Positions 1-10,372 are shown, counted from the first letter of the stretch. The stretch: 64,000 bases of DNA from Ochotona curzoniae (GCF_017591425.1 NW_024467119.1:79786894-79850893), one strand, 5' to 3'. Notes: generated by a model from the letters alone, not told the origin. A program made the numbers and translations.

Positions 1-62
1 AGAAGAAAGGACTGAGTGCTGAAGAAAAGAGGACTCGTATGATGGAGATATTTTTTGAGACA
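1..62 (+). CDS. MND1: MND1 coding exon 1 (partial; start codon outside window)
   Basis: MND1 is the meiotic partner of PSMC3IP (HOP2). The heterodimer works in the nucleus, stabilises DMC1/RAD51 filaments and promotes strand exchange in meiotic recombination. The reading frame starts at base 3 (bases 1-2 finish codon 3) and gives KKGLSAEEKRTRMMEIFFET, the conserved start of the N-terminal winged-helix DNA-binding domain. The exon ends after ACA at 62 and is followed by a consensus donor (GTAAGT at 63). The ATG and about 7 coding bases lie just upstream of the window. Residue 21 is Phe (TTT TTT run); as I recall the human protein, Ser is found there. Identification rests on family recall of the whole joined frame, which agrees in all five exons. 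Confidence 0.95.
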
Positions 63-249
63 GTAAGTTGTTTCCCTTAAGTAACTTGTATGATTTTCAT
101 GTTTAGTGTGCGTCATCCAGGACTGACTGTCCCTGCTTTATCAGAGGCCACACGGACCAGTACCTTAAAGAGTGGATGAAGCTCTACAGACATTTGTAAC
201 TCCTATGAGCCATAGAACACTGTTGATAATCTCCTTTTTCTTAACATTA

Positions 250-340
250 AAAAAATTTTTTTTGTTTTTAATATTTACGTAGTTGAGAGGGATGCATGCC
301 TATGGGGCCTCTGATTAAGGTGGTAAGGTCTTGGGCAGAC
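250..340 (-). mobile_element. 3'-end fragment of the GC-rich retroelement family
   Basis: An A/T-rich tail is followed by 'tttacgtagttgagag...catgcctatgg', which aligns collinearly with the 3' end of the large copy at 36476-36545. The fragment is short and diverged. Confidence 0.4.
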
Positions 341-653
341 TTTGCCAGCAGACCCCTACGGGTGATGTGACAGTGTTCTTAGGCCACAAGAACCATGAAG
401 GACAGTCTGGTGGGGCATGTCCATTTATTGTAAATTGAGCACAAACTTATATAGACTAGGCAAAGGGGATAACAGAAGGGCTGTCCTGATAGTCCCGCCA
501 CCCACAGTGTCAGTTTCTTTGTTAAGAAGAATGACAATAGAACAGAGCTCGCAGTGTTGCTAGAAAGGTCAAATAGTATCATCTGTAGGAAATGTTGAAG
601 AATAAGATGTTGAAAGAACCTAAGTACCTCATTAAATAACATCTAGTGTTACA
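341..653 (-). repeat. LTR-like remnant (TATA box and AATAAA on minus strand)
   Basis: The minus strand carries TATATAAG (447-454), then AATAAA about 20 bp downstream (424-429), then a GC-rich downstream segment. This is the order expected for the U3/R/U5 of a retroviral LTR. The right edge ends in ...ttaca, which would be TGTAA on the minus strand, an LTR-type start. I could not find a clean target duplication or any internal retroviral sequence, so a solo LTR is the most that can be claimed. Confidence 0.35.
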
Positions 654-689
654 GTCGTGGGTCTCCTCAGTCTCAAACACATAATCATT

Positions 690-1011
690 TTTTGGGAAGG
701 GCAGGGGAAAGTCAAATATACAGAGAGAGGTGGAGAGACAGGGAGGGAGGATCTTCCGTCCGATGATTCACTCCCCAAGCATCCACAATGGCCAGAGCTG
801 CGCTGATCCAAAGCCAGGAGCCCAGAGCCTTTTCCAAGTCTCCCATGCATTTGCAGGCTCCCAAGGCTTTGGGCCGTCCTCCACTGCTTTCCCAGGCCAC
901 AGGCTGTGGGCCGAATGTGAAGAGGGGTGGCCAGGATTAGAACCAGCACCCATATGGGACTCTGAGCGTGCAAAATGAGTACTTCAGCCGCTAGACTACC
1001 ACACTGGGCCC
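690..1011 (-). mobile_element. C-type SINE
   Basis: Nearly full length on the minus strand: 'gtcaaatatacagag' head, 'cccaggccacaggctgtggg' core and a 'cactgggccc' end, which is the tRNA-derived 5' edge. Confidence 0.85.
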
Positions 1012-1513
1012 ATCAAAGCCACGGTGTCCTCTCTTTAATTGCTGCTTTGTGCTAGAGGATCTAAAAACTAAGACTGACCTGCAATCAGCCACTCCGTCCA
1101 TTTGAATGGACACAGTGGAACCAGGCATTCTGAGGCCGGTTGTGGACAGGCATGTTTATTTTCTAAGCAGACCCACTGGGGCAACCAATATGTCAGGAGT
1201 TGGTCCTTGGTGAGTCCAGTTAGGTGGATGGCACAGTAAGTTCCTGTTGTTCTGGGAATCTAGAGCAATTGCGAAGTTGTTTGAGTAATTGATTTCTGAA
1301 TGTTTTAGAGACGTCCAGTTAGTAATTTACTATGCGCTGAGATCCTAAAGCATTATTTGAGTTTGTTCCCCAGAGTTGAAATATTGACTTCAGACCTACC
1401 CTAAATCCAGTAACTTAGTGTTTCTCCTTAAGTTACTGAGTCTTAGGTGTTGTGAGGTAAAATTTTTTCATTTTATCGTAAAAATTTTATTTTTAAACTT
1501 ATACTTGTCTACA
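1012..1513. other. Intron 1 unique sequence
   Basis: AT-rich single-copy-looking sequence between two SINEs. I see no exon, RNA gene or recognisable repeat in it. Confidence 0.5.
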
Positions 1514-1801
1514 CTTTTTAAAAATTTTATTTTTATTGGGAAGTCAGATATACATAGAAGAGGAGAGACAGAGAGGAAGATCTTGCATCTACTAATTCAC
1601 TCCTCAAGTGGCCACAACAGCCAGAGCTGAGCCCATCCGGAGCCAGGAGCCTGTTCCTGGTCTCCCATGTGGGTGCAGGGACCCACAGCTTGGGCTGTCC
1701 TCAGTTGCTTTCTCACGCCACAAGTGGGGAGCTGGATGGGATGCAGGGTGGCTGGGACCCCAGGGTGTGCAAGGAGAGGATTTAACCATTGCACTGGGCC
1801 T
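1514..1801 (-). mobile_element. C-type SINE
   Basis: Minus-strand copy. The B-box area 'ggttctaatcc' is lost because the sequence jumps from 'gctgggaccccag' to the 3' side, so it has a small internal deletion. Confidence 0.8.
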
Positions 1802-2114
1802 AATCCCATATTTTTCTAACAATATTTTTTTTTGATTACTAAATAATATTTTCAAAATTGCTTGATTATTGTTGCCCTAAATTACTTCTACCACTGAAAA
1901 CTAAGACATATTACAAACACTAAGGAACATTCTATGTAGGCTTTTTTTTCCTTGACCATATGATTAAATGTTCCACATTTGTAATTCCCAATACTGTTTT
2001 ACTTTGTTTTGCTTTTGGTGGTTCTGCATCATGAGTAGGTAAATGATTGACAGACACCTCTGAAATGTCTGCGTTTTTTTTTTTATTTTTTTTAAAGATA
2101 TTTCCACTTTTGTT

Positions 2115-2436
2115 AAGATATATTTATTTTTATTGGAAAGGTGGATATACAGAAAGGAGGAGAGACAGAGATGAAGATCCTGCATCCAATGATTCACTCC
2201 CCAAGTGTCCACAATGGCTGGAACTGAGCCAGTCCAAAGCCAGGAACCAAGAGCTCCTCTGAGTCTCCCACGCAGGTGCAGGGTCTCAAGGCTTTGGGCC
2301 ATTCTTGACTGCTTTTCCAGGCCACAAACAAGGAGCTGAATGGGAAGCAGGGCCACCGGGATTAGAACCAGCACCCATATGGGATCCCAGCGCATGCAAG
2401 GCAAGGACCTTAACCACTATGCTATCGTGCCAGTCG
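2115..2436 (-). mobile_element. C-type SINE
   Basis: Full-length minus-strand copy with an intact B box (ggattagaaccagcacccat on +). It ends in 'gtgccagtc'. Confidence 0.85.
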
Positions 2437-2910
2437 TATCTGTTTCCTTGTTTAGCTATAGCTTTCCCGTGAAACGCTAAATGTACACAGCTCTCGACAG
2501 TTGCCTGTTTTGTGTATAGTGAGAACTGTGAAGTGTATAGTGAAAACTGTGAAGTGTGCTGTATGCTAATGAAAGTGCTATTGTGTCTTCTTAAAACCAC
2601 AGAAGCTGATTCAGCACCTCATGCTACCAAGTGACCCAACATAGCTGGTTTGTCAACTTTGTGGGAAGATGTTCTTTATGTTTTTATCTCCAAGTGCTTT
2701 AAAGAATGGCTTGAATATGTGAAATGGTCCATTCTGACTTTGTTGAGGATATAGGGTGAGAGAATTGCAGTTTCTTACAATGTTAAAATGCCTGATTCTT
2801 TGCACTATTCATTTTCAGGTGCAGTTTTTTTTAATACAATGTTTTATGAACATAATATAAACAGTGAGAAACAAACATGTATTTTTCATCTTTATATTCT
2901 TTTTCAACAG

Positions 2911-2968
2911 AAAGATGTGTTTCAACTAAAAGACATAGAGAAGATTGCTCCTAAAGAAAAAGGCATTA
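2911..2968 (+). CDS. MND1: MND1 coding exon 2
   Basis: This 58-bp exon lies between a pyrimidine-rich acceptor (ttttcaacag, ending 2910) and a GTAAGT donor at 2969. It reads KDVFQLKDIEKIAPKEKGI and leaves one base (A) of a split Thr codon. It follows exon 1 in frame and continues the winged-helix domain, around residues 24-43. The exon length is not a multiple of three, so skipping it would shift the frame. Intron 1 before it is 2848 bp and contains three SINEs and an LTR-like remnant. Confidence 0.95.
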
Positions 2969-3149
2969 GTAAGTATCACGTCACACTGGGATGCTGTGGG
3001 AAATATGTTTTTTTTTCTGCAGTGATCTTTCTCTTTATGAAAAACATGCATTTATAGAAGAAAAGAATGTAAAAGTCCCTGTGTCATGTCCATGGGCCAC
3101 AGCCACAGGTCTTGAGTTTAAAGCATCTGTTGTAGAAAAATAAAACAGG

Positions 3150-3452
3150 AGGGAACTAGTAGTTGGTACAGCAAGCTAAGCTGCCACTTGTACTGCTGGC
3201 ATCCTGTAGGAACACTGGCTTGTGTTTTGGCTATTCCACCTTCAGTCCAGCTTCCTGCTGATGACCTGGAAAAGGCCAGAGATGGCTCAAGTTCTTGCAC
3301 TCCTGCAGACACCTGAGAGACCTGGAAGAAGTTCTTGGCTTTGGCCTGTCCCAGCCTTGGCCATTGAGGCCGTCTGGGGAGGGAGCCAGTTGATAGAAGA
3401 TCTCTGCCACTCCTCTCTGTGACTCTGCCTTTCAAGTAAATAACTGAATCTT
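3150..3452 (+). mobile_element. Old C-type SINE
   Basis: Diverged plus-strand copy with 'ccagcttcctgctgatgacctgg', 'acctggaagaagttcttggctttgg' and a 'gccttTCAAgtaaataa' tail. It abuts the next copy head to tail. Confidence 0.7.
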
Positions 3453-3756
3453 GGGGCTGGCATAGTGGCTCTGCAGGTTGATCCTCCACCTGGAGCCCGG
3501 TGTCCCAGATGGTGCCAGTTTGTGTCACGGCTGCTCTGTTTTGATCCAGCTTCCCACTTACGGCCTGGGAGACAGTGGAGGATAGCTGAAGTCTTTGGGT
3601 CACTGCACCTATGCGTGAGACCAGGAAGAAACTCCTCAGTCTTGGTTTTGGGTCATTCCAACTTGACCATTACAACTGTTTGGGGAGTGAGCCATTGGAT
3701 AGAAGATCTCTTTCTGCAGCTCTGACTTTCAAGTAAAAGAAATCTTTTAAAAAAAA
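3453..3756 (+). mobile_element. C-type SINE
   Basis: Plus-strand copy starting 'ggggctggcatagtggctc'. Its A-rich tail (aaatcttttaaaaaaaa) became the target for the 2.2-kb GC-rich element that follows. Confidence 0.75.
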
Positions 3757-3770
3757 GTAAATACTTTTTC
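3757..3770. repeat. Target-site duplication, left (14 bp)
   Basis: GTAAATACTTTTTC is repeated exactly at 6003-6016 and brackets the GC-rich element. Confidence 0.85.
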
Positions 3771-6002
3771 TTTTCTTTTTTTTTTTTTATTTATTTAATT
3801 TTGACAATCCTTAATTGGGGTAAAAAAGGTTCAAGGTCTAAAGGGGGATATAGAGGAAGAAGCCCCACCCAGTCTCCCGCCCACCCCAAGTCCCGGGTGT
3901 GGGGCGCGCTCCGAGATACTCGATCAAGTGGTTCCAATAGTTCACCATTCATGGGTCGTTGCCAGTCTCGCCACCCCAGTCATGATGTGGTCATTGAAGA
4001 GTTCATTGATTGACACAGTCCCTTCTAGGGTCTCCATTTGCCCAGTCTCTGCTGCCAACAGATGGCTGAGGTTGTTGCTTGATTTGTCCTGTCTTTCCCT
4101 GGTTAGGACTCCGAGTCCGGTGTCTCGAATGGGAAGATCCTCGAAGAAATTTTGAGGTATTCCCAGTCCAGATTCCTGCTGTTTTAGTAGCATAGGGCCC
4201 GGCACAGTCCACTGCCCCGGTCAGCTGGCGGCTGCAGTTGCTGGGCCGGTTCTATCTCCACCCGTGTCCTCTTGCAGTCCCGCCTGGTTCCACCCTGGAC
4301 GCATTTGTCCCTCGCACGTACTAGTAGGAGTTGCAGCCCAGTCAGGGCGGCCCACAGTAGCCTCAACCAGGCCCACCTCCTACCCTGGCTTGCCAGTATA
4401 TATGGCATACTAGCCCAGTCTGTCCCCAGTACCCTTCTGTTCATATTCTTGCCAACAGGTGTTGCCACCTACTTCCATCCAACTATCTCCTCCTACCGTC
4501 CCCAACGGATATTGTTGGGTGTCTGTCTAGCCACCCCAGCCCCTGTCCTAGTTCCCATGCCCTCCCGTGGAAGGTGATGACCCATGAGGGAGGAACCCAC
4601 TCTTTCCCTCCCAGGTCGCTCCCATTCCAGTTGTGCCCTCTCCATTTGGCCCTGTGGTTCAACTCAACGTGACTAACCCTTTGTACCAGCTTCCGCCAAC
4701 TGGTGCTACAACTAAGCCCCAACAACCCTCACCAACTCTGATTGTAGCTTGCTCCGGTGGGAATAGTCAGCCCAGCCTGGTTTTCACCTAATCTGGTCCC
4801 CATGAGGTGCACAGGCGCTGTGTCCCTGCCTGGTCTAGTCTACCCCCCACCCAGCTCCCGTTCCTCAGTGTAATTTGCTGTTCAGCTAGGGAACCTCCGC
4901 TTTTTCTCCTGTCAGCTCTGCCGCCTCCTTTCCTGGTTCTCACATGTGTTGGTTGGGTGCTGCGGCTGCATCCGGCTCAGGCTACCTCGCCTTGGCATTC
5001 CAGCTTGTGTGTTGCTTTTGTTACGACCGGACTTGGTTCGACCCACACTCTGTTCTGGCGATCAGATTTACCAGTGGATGACATGAACAGATTCAGCCTG
5101 GTCTGCCCCCGACCCATGCCAAATGCATGCCAGTGGGACTCTTTCTAAGACCTCTTGGCTGTTTCCTTCCATGTTTCTTGCGCTGACCTGCAGGGTCTGT
5201 GTCCTGCCAGAGGAGTTGCCTGAGCTCCTCCATCAGAACCCCTCCATGTGCCAGGTTATGCGCATATCAGTGGGTCCATGTGCCAGTTCGCCTCTTATCC
5301 TAGCAGGAACAGTGGTCTTTCCTAACTGGCCATCATCCCGTTCTGGTTCTTGCTGTAGAGTGTTTCAGCCCAGCCATGGTCATCCATGCCCCCATATAGC
5401 TCGTATATGGCTAAGTTGAGGTTGGGACCTAGCCTAGTTCGTCCCACATCCACCCTGGTACTCCAGAGCACCAGAAGGTGTTAGTGTCTGGCCCGGCCCG
5501 GTACATCTTTTCCCAATCCACATTTGTGCCAAGGGAGAGGACAGCTGTATCCAGACCCTGCCGCAGCCCCATCCACCTGTCATGACCCCTGCCTTAGACA
5601 CTGTAGTTCAACTTTGTGCTTAATGTGGACCAGTTGGAGCCAAATCCAAGCTGGGCATGTCCTGTGTTGCACCCTGTGTTCCAGTCATACTAGTGGACTA
5701 AGGTTTGCTTAGTCCGAACATTCATCTCTCAGTCCCGCCCTTACATTAAGGTTTCATGTCCTGGTTCCTGGGAATCACCAGAAATTGGTGTCTCACCTAC
5801 ACTAATGCTGGTCTTACTTTTGGGTGTCCCAAAGCACCTATTTCATATCATCAAAACCCCAGAGCTCGCCGCTGGGCGGCCAGCAGGCAGAGCCTGGCAC
5901 CACTTGGGGCACTGGCCGCCCAAGGCCTGGGTCTCTGCCCCCGTCTCGCGACTGACGGGGACTGTGGCTGGGACCCCGGCAGGGTTCGGACCGGAAGAGG
6001 CC
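3771..6002 (-). mobile_element. GC-rich retroelement, copy A (2.2 kb, complete insertion)
   Basis: Sense is the minus strand. The A-rich tail is at 3771-3805. A conserved 3' segment at about 3806-4230 is shared with the copies at 6706, 20390 and 36476. A body of degenerate units of about 60 bp follows (recurring 'cagcccagcc', 'ctggtgggtgctgcagc'-like phrases). The last ~140 bp (5865-6002) are the sense 5' end, with about 11 CpGs in 138 bp, unlike the rest of the intron. No ORF exceeds about 110 codons on the sense strand. It is flanked by a 14-bp exact target duplication and a polyA tail, which is the signature of L1-type target-primed insertion. I do not recognise the family by name. Confidence 0.75.
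5865..6002 (-). promoter_or_regulatory. CpG-dense 5' end of copy A, candidate internal promoter
   Basis: About 11 CpG dinucleotides lie in 138 bp in a region where CpG is otherwise depleted, exactly at the sense 5' end of a complete retro-insertion. This is where an internal promoter would have to lie. Promoter activity is an inference. Confidence 0.35.
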
Positions 6003-6016
6003 GTAAATACTTTTTC
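6003..6016. repeat. Target-site duplication, right (14 bp)
   Basis: Exact match to 3757-3770. Confidence 0.85.
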
Positions 6017-6149
6017 AAAAATGAAAATGAGATACACATGTATAACCCACACAGTATGTACACATTTACTTATCAATATAGTTTGCTCCATAAGTACAAG
6101 CTGTTCTTGCATGTTCTCATGTTTGTTAAATGTGATTTTATATCTTTGT

Positions 6150-6300
6150 GTGGCACATTAATTTCCTAGGGCTGCCACAACACATGATCACAATTGGTGA
6201 CTTCTGTCACAGTCCTGGAGACCAAAGCCTCAAATCCAAGGTACTGGCGTTATCTCTGGAGGCTGTGGTGGAACCTCCATTGGTTTGAGCCTGTCTGTGG
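6150..6300. repeat. Ancient mammalian interspersed repeat fragment
   Basis: 'cctagggctgccacaacac...cacagtcctggagacc' resembles a widespread old mammalian repeat with a 'gctgccataacaaagtacc...ctcacagttctggaggc' motif. I assign it only loosely (MaLR/ERVL-type). Confidence 0.3.
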
Positions 6301-6309
6301 TGGCAGGGT

Positions 6310-6466
6310 CCCAAACACATGGGCTAGCTTTCCGTCCTTTGCTTAGCAGAACATTAGCAGAGAGCTGGAATAGAAGTGGAGCAGATGGGATTTGAACCAG
6401 TACTCCTGTGAGATGCTGGCATTTCAGGTTGCAGCTTCCCTGGCTGTGCCACAGTGCTGGCCTCTG
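6310..6466 (-). mobile_element. C-type SINE fragment
   Basis: Only the tRNA-side half is present: 'attagcagagagctgg', 'gatttgaaccagtac' (B box) and 'cacagtgctggcct'. Confidence 0.65.
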
Positions 6467-6554
6467 GTTTTCGTTTTGTTAACAAAAAATTTTGTCTTTC
6501 AAGGTTGGGGAGGAAAAAAAGAACCAAAAAAAAAAAACCACAAGTCAAAATTGC

Positions 6555-7386
6555 CTTACCCTACTATGCAAGGATAACCACTATTATAATAGTGTATACT
6601 GTATACTTATTTTCTATAAAATATATTCTATATCATATATTTTGAATATCTATGTTACTTTTTGTATACTTTTTATATAAAGATTTTGTATAATATTATG
6701 TGTTTTTTTAAATTTTATTTTGACATTCTTTACATAGTTAATTAGGGTGAGAAGGTTCAAGGGCTACAGGAAAGTGGATAATGCTAGTATGTTTTCCATA
6801 TTGTTACCTGCATGTTTAAAGGGGGGTATTTAAGGGAGAAGGCCCACCCAATTTCCCACCCTCCCCAGGTCCCGGATGTAGGGCATGCTCTGAGGTTCTT
6901 GCTCAAGTGGTTTTGATATTGCAACAGTTATGCATTGCTGTCAATCTTGCCACTCAAAGCACTATGAGGGCTTTGAAGAATCCACTGATTGACATAGTAC
7001 ATAAGATTATGTATTTGTAACATAGTATTATACCTCAAGGAAATACTTGAAAGAAATTCAGTTCCTGTACTATCTTCCAATTTTTTTCTTTTGACAACAG
7101 TGTTTCAACAAGCATCCTTATGTGTGTGAATTGTTTTCTTTGCCTGGATTTATAAAAGATGAGTTAGTCTATAATAGGTAAATACATGAATCTAGTTTCC
7201 AAGACATATTGGCACATTTCCTCACCTATGATGAGAGCACCCATTTCCTTGAATTCTGTATTTCTTCAGTGCTTTTAGTTTAGCAGCTGTGTGTCACAGC
7301 CTTAGCGGGCAATCCTTCAGTTATTTCTGGATTGGAGCATTTTTCTTGTATTTTGTCCAGGCACATTTTGTAGATGTATGTTATGT
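6555..7386 (-). repeat. Ancient L1 (L1M-type) remnant, interrupted
   Basis: The flanks at 6555-6689 ('gataaccactattataatagtg') and 7017-7386 ('atcctTATGTGTGTgaattg', 'gatgagagcacccatttccttg') resemble the antisense 3' region of old mammalian L1s. They are split by the GC-rich fragment at 6706-7000 and end at the half-L1 target site. The similarity is weak. Confidence 0.35.
6706..7000 (-). mobile_element. GC-rich retroelement, 5'-truncated copy
   Basis: About 295 bp of the family's 3' end: 'agttaattagggtgagaagg', 'cccaggtcccggatgtaggg', 'ctcaagtggttttgatattg'. It is flanked by ATAATATTATGTGTTT (6690-6705) and ATAAGATTATGTATTT (7001-7016), a 16-bp duplication with two mismatches, and has a T-run (minus-strand polyA) at the left edge. 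Confidence 0.65.
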
Positions 7387-7401
7387 GCTCTTGTTATTTT
7401 T
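7387..7401. repeat. Target-site duplication of half-L1, left (15 bp)
   Basis: GCTCTTGTTATTTTT recurs exactly at 10373-10387. Its last bases merge with the polyT run. Confidence 0.85.
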
Positions 7402-7687
7402 TTTTCTTTTTTTTTTTTCACATTTTATTATTATTGCTATCATTTTACGATACAGTTCCATATTCCCCTATCCCCTCCCCAATTCCCTCCCCCCCCAGTT
7501 CCTTTATATCATTATTAACATATAGTTCTTCATACTCAGTCATATGTTCATCATTGCGGGCATGGACAATGGCAGAGAGTCCAGAATCCTATTGTCAAAA
7601 TATAATATAAACAGTTTCACTGTAAGTCCATCTTTGTCTGGAAACAGAGATGCCGACCACACTGCATCCTCACATCTGGTTGATAGT

Positions 7688-7932
7688 CTCCATTACATAA
7701 CTACTGTACATTCCCTTAAATGAAAAGTCATGATACAAAATCAACAATAGAAAGAAAAATAGAAATTTACAATGCCATGAAGTTAAATGACATGTTACTA
7801 GATATGACAGTCTCCATTACACAGCTACTATACCTTCCCTTAAATGAAGAGCCACAAAACAAAATCAACTTCCGGGAGAAAAAAGAAATTAACAACACCA
7901 AGAAGTTAAACAACATGCTATTAACTGTATAA
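7688..7932. repeat. Tandem duplication inside the L1 3'UTR
   Basis: 'gtctccattacataactactgta...cccttaaatgaaaagtcatgatacaaaatcaac' (from 7688) is repeated with changes from about 7811 ('gtctccattacacagctacta...'). This makes two tandem units of about 122 bp. Confidence 0.6.
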
Positions 7933-8089
7933 CGCGTAGCTGAAGAAGTGAAAATCAAGAACCTTCTTGAGGAAAATGATGCCACTGCATGATCTACGAG
8001 TCATTGAATGATTCAATCAGAAGAAAGTGTTTTGAAGAGATGAAACCAACAGAAAACAACAAAACCCATGTGATAGAGTTTTTGCTGGT

Positions 8090-8253
8090 CTTTGTTGGAG
8101 TGTGTCTCCTCCCGACAATAAACAGATGGGTTTTGTTTTTTTAATCCAGTCTACTAATCTATGATGTTTGATTGAGCTTAAGCAATTTACATTCAGAGTT
8201 AAATATACATAGGTGGTAATTTGGTCCTGTAATTTTAGGAAAGGGTTGTTCAT
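8090..8253 (-). pseudogene. L1 ORF2 N-terminal stub
   Basis: The minus-strand frame begins just after the ORF1 stop and reads LQDQITTYVYLTLNVNCLSS, then HHRLVDWIKKTKP, which matches the start of L1 ORF2 endonuclease. It ends after about 50 codons at the internal deletion junction with the 3'UTR. It lacks the catalytic endonuclease residues and all of the reverse transcriptase. Confidence 0.7.
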
Positions 8254-8257
8254 TGAT

Positions 8258-9255
8258 TTAGTCTTCTGTTGTCATTTTACTGAAATGTTCTTCCCGTTTG
8301 CCTTTGGTTTTGGTGGGTGCTATCCTCTTCTCTGTCAAGAGAACATCTTGAAGTATTATTTGTAGAGCAGGTTTGGAAGAGGCAAATTCTTTTAATTTTC
8401 TTTACTCTGGAAGAATTTTATTTCATTTTCAAAGATGAAAGAAAGCTTTGCAGGGTATGTTATCCTAGGCCGACAATTTTTTTCTTTTAGAATCTGGAAT
8501 ATGTCACTCTATTCTCTTCTTGCCTGTAGAGTTTCCTGTGAGAGATCTCCTGTGAGCTTAATTGGCCTTCCTTTATATGTCAATTGATGTTTTTCACGTG
8601 CACATTTAAGGATCTTTTCCTTATGTTCAATTGAAGAGAGCTTGATAATCCTATGTCTTGGTGAAGATCGCTTTTGATCAAGCCTGTTGGGAGTTCTGTG
8701 TCCCTCCTGGATCTTGTTTCCCAATTCTTTCTCCAGATTAGGGAATTTTTCCTTGATTATTTCATTAAATACATTTGCAAACTCAGCTTCTCTTTCTGCA
8801 CCTTCCAGGACTCCCATAACTCTTATATTTGGCCTCTTAATAGTGTCTTTCAATTCTTGAATACTTTTTTTGGCCTGATCCAGCTCTGCTTCCAGCTTTT
8901 TGTTTGCTTCCCCCTGGTGACAGGAGATATCTGCCAATTCTGAGATTTTTTTCTTCTGCTTGTTTCATTCTCTTTTGGAGATCTCCACTGTACTTGTAAT
9001 TTGCTCTACTGTGTTCTTAATTTCTGATATACCAGCCTTGATTTCCTTTACTGCTTCCTTAAATTCTTTGAACTCTTGCATTAACTTCTCATTTTTGACC
9101 AGAATCTTTAAAATGAGTCTTATGGATTCTGTGTGCCCCATTTTCTCAATGTCTTCCTCAGTTAACCCTGAGGTTGGCATAGGGTTTTGCTCCTTTGCAG
9201 GGGAGTTTTCAGTAATATTCATTGTGCCTTTGTCTCTTCTTTTGCTCTTGATCAT
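8258..9255 (-). pseudogene. L1 ORF1 (RNA-binding chaperone), broken
   Basis: ORF1p of L1 is a trimeric RNA-binding protein. On the minus strand an ATG at 9255 opens a coiled-coil-rich N-terminus (EKLMQEFKEFKEAVKEIKAG). Downstream are the RRM/CTD hallmarks RPNIRVMGVLEG, FPNLEKELGNKIQEGHRTPN and YKGRPIKLTGDLSQETLQAR. Compared with the second copy at 32.5 kb it carries a one-base loss and a one-base gain around 8950-8985, which puts a short out-of-frame stretch and a stop between. A Trp-to-stop change follows QARRE near 8508. It therefore cannot make full-length ORF1p. Confidence 0.8.
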
Positions 9256-10355
9256 TGTACTTCTGGTTAGCAGAGTCTTCTCCTTGGGACAGGTTTCTAA
9301 GTTGTGTCACCCACAGGTCTACAATGCAATTTTACTTATTGCAGTTGGTACACAACTTTTTGCTTGCAGCCGCTTGTGCCACAACCTCCAGCGAGTTCCA
9401 GTTCTGGGTTCTTATGTCAGATATCCACCGTGGTCTCCACAGCCCAGCTCTTGGCTCACCTCTCTCCACCTCCTGTGATACCGTGCTGAGGCTGCACTGT
9501 TGTCTCTGCAACCTTTCTCCCTCTTCCGGTTGGAGTGGGTTCCAGGATTAAAGAGACACCAGGTGTCCTATCTAGTTAGGTTGTTGGTGGTGCTAATCTT
9601 GTCGGAACTTGTTGGACACTAGGTCTGGGTGCCACACGGACCTGTTTTGACCGGTACGATGCCACAGTCGGTATTATTTTCCTGCAGGATCTCAGCGAGT
9701 TCTCCTGAGCTCAGCACATGCGCAGTTCACTGTTGTCCCTTGCAGTCCCAAAGCTTTTGCCACAGTGCGCAAAATGGCGCCCGATGTGCTACCACAACAG
9801 TTCTTGATCTGCTCGCTGACATATCCGAGGTTTACCCAGACCTGCCCCGGATTCTACTTGTAGAATGCCAAGTCGTTGCAGTTCACCGAGTCAGAAATGA
9901 GCTCACTCCCGCTCAGAGCATGCTCAGTCCTTTCCCTTGCCCTTTCCTCCTTAGGCAAAATGGCGAACAATTCAGCTCTAGGGGGCTGACTGGGCTATGA
10001 AATCCTCGCTGTTCTCGCACTGCCCGCCTGGGACCTGCTGCTCTGTCTCTCCTCCTGGTCAAATCAAACAGACCAGCAGGACAGACAGTTCCCCGTCTGG
10101 GTTCACCTCCCAAGCTCCCAAAGTCCCTTCCCATCTGGTTGCTGGTGGAGTTCTGTCTGCTGGTGGAGTTTAGATCACCATGCTGGAATATCATTCACTG
10201 CAACACCACACTGCTGTACCCGCTGCTTTCCTGTGTCTGTCAGTCTCCAGGTACCCCTCTGCTGTTCTGTCCTTCCGTATTTCCTGAAATATGTCCTCTC
10301 TGCTTCATTCTGGTTAAATGCTTCTCTGTCTCTTTAAACGTGTCCTTACCCTAGT

Positions 10356-10366
10356 CCGCCATCTTG
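10356..10366 (-). promoter_or_regulatory. YY1-type motif at the 5' end of the half-L1
   Basis: CCGCCATCTTG on + (CAAGATGGCGG on the sense strand) lies within 20 bp of the L1 5' terminus. Human L1 has a YY1 site that sets the transcription start in the same place. The functional role here is inferred. Confidence 0.55.
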
Positions 10367-10372
10367 ATTCTC

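Larger units (their letters stand above)
7402..10372 (-). mobile_element. Half-L1 (HAL1-like) retrotransposon, 2.97 kb, complete insertion
   Basis: Minus-strand L1 in this order: 5'UTR (10372-9256, starting with a YY1-type CAAGATGGCGG), ORF1 (9255 to about 8258), the first ~50 codons of ORF2 (8253 to about 8090, containing HHRLVDWIKKTKP like the N-terminus of L1 endonuclease), then directly a 3'UTR with a purine-rich tract (pyrimidines at 7465-7500 on +) and polyA at 7402-7420. All of the reverse transcriptase and most of the endonuclease are missing. The insertion is bounded by an exact 15-bp target duplication, so the short form was what integrated. It is non-autonomous and antisense to MND1. 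Confidence 0.8.

Noticed and set aside
2286..2600. Minus-strand frames with HALGSHMGAGSNPG-type text, repeated across the window
   Set aside because: These are chance translations of SINE sequence; the same peptide phrases recur at nearly every SINE copy.
8509..8937. Functional L1 ORF1 gene
   Set aside because: Compensating indels near 8950-8985 and a stop replacing Trp near 8508 break the frame.
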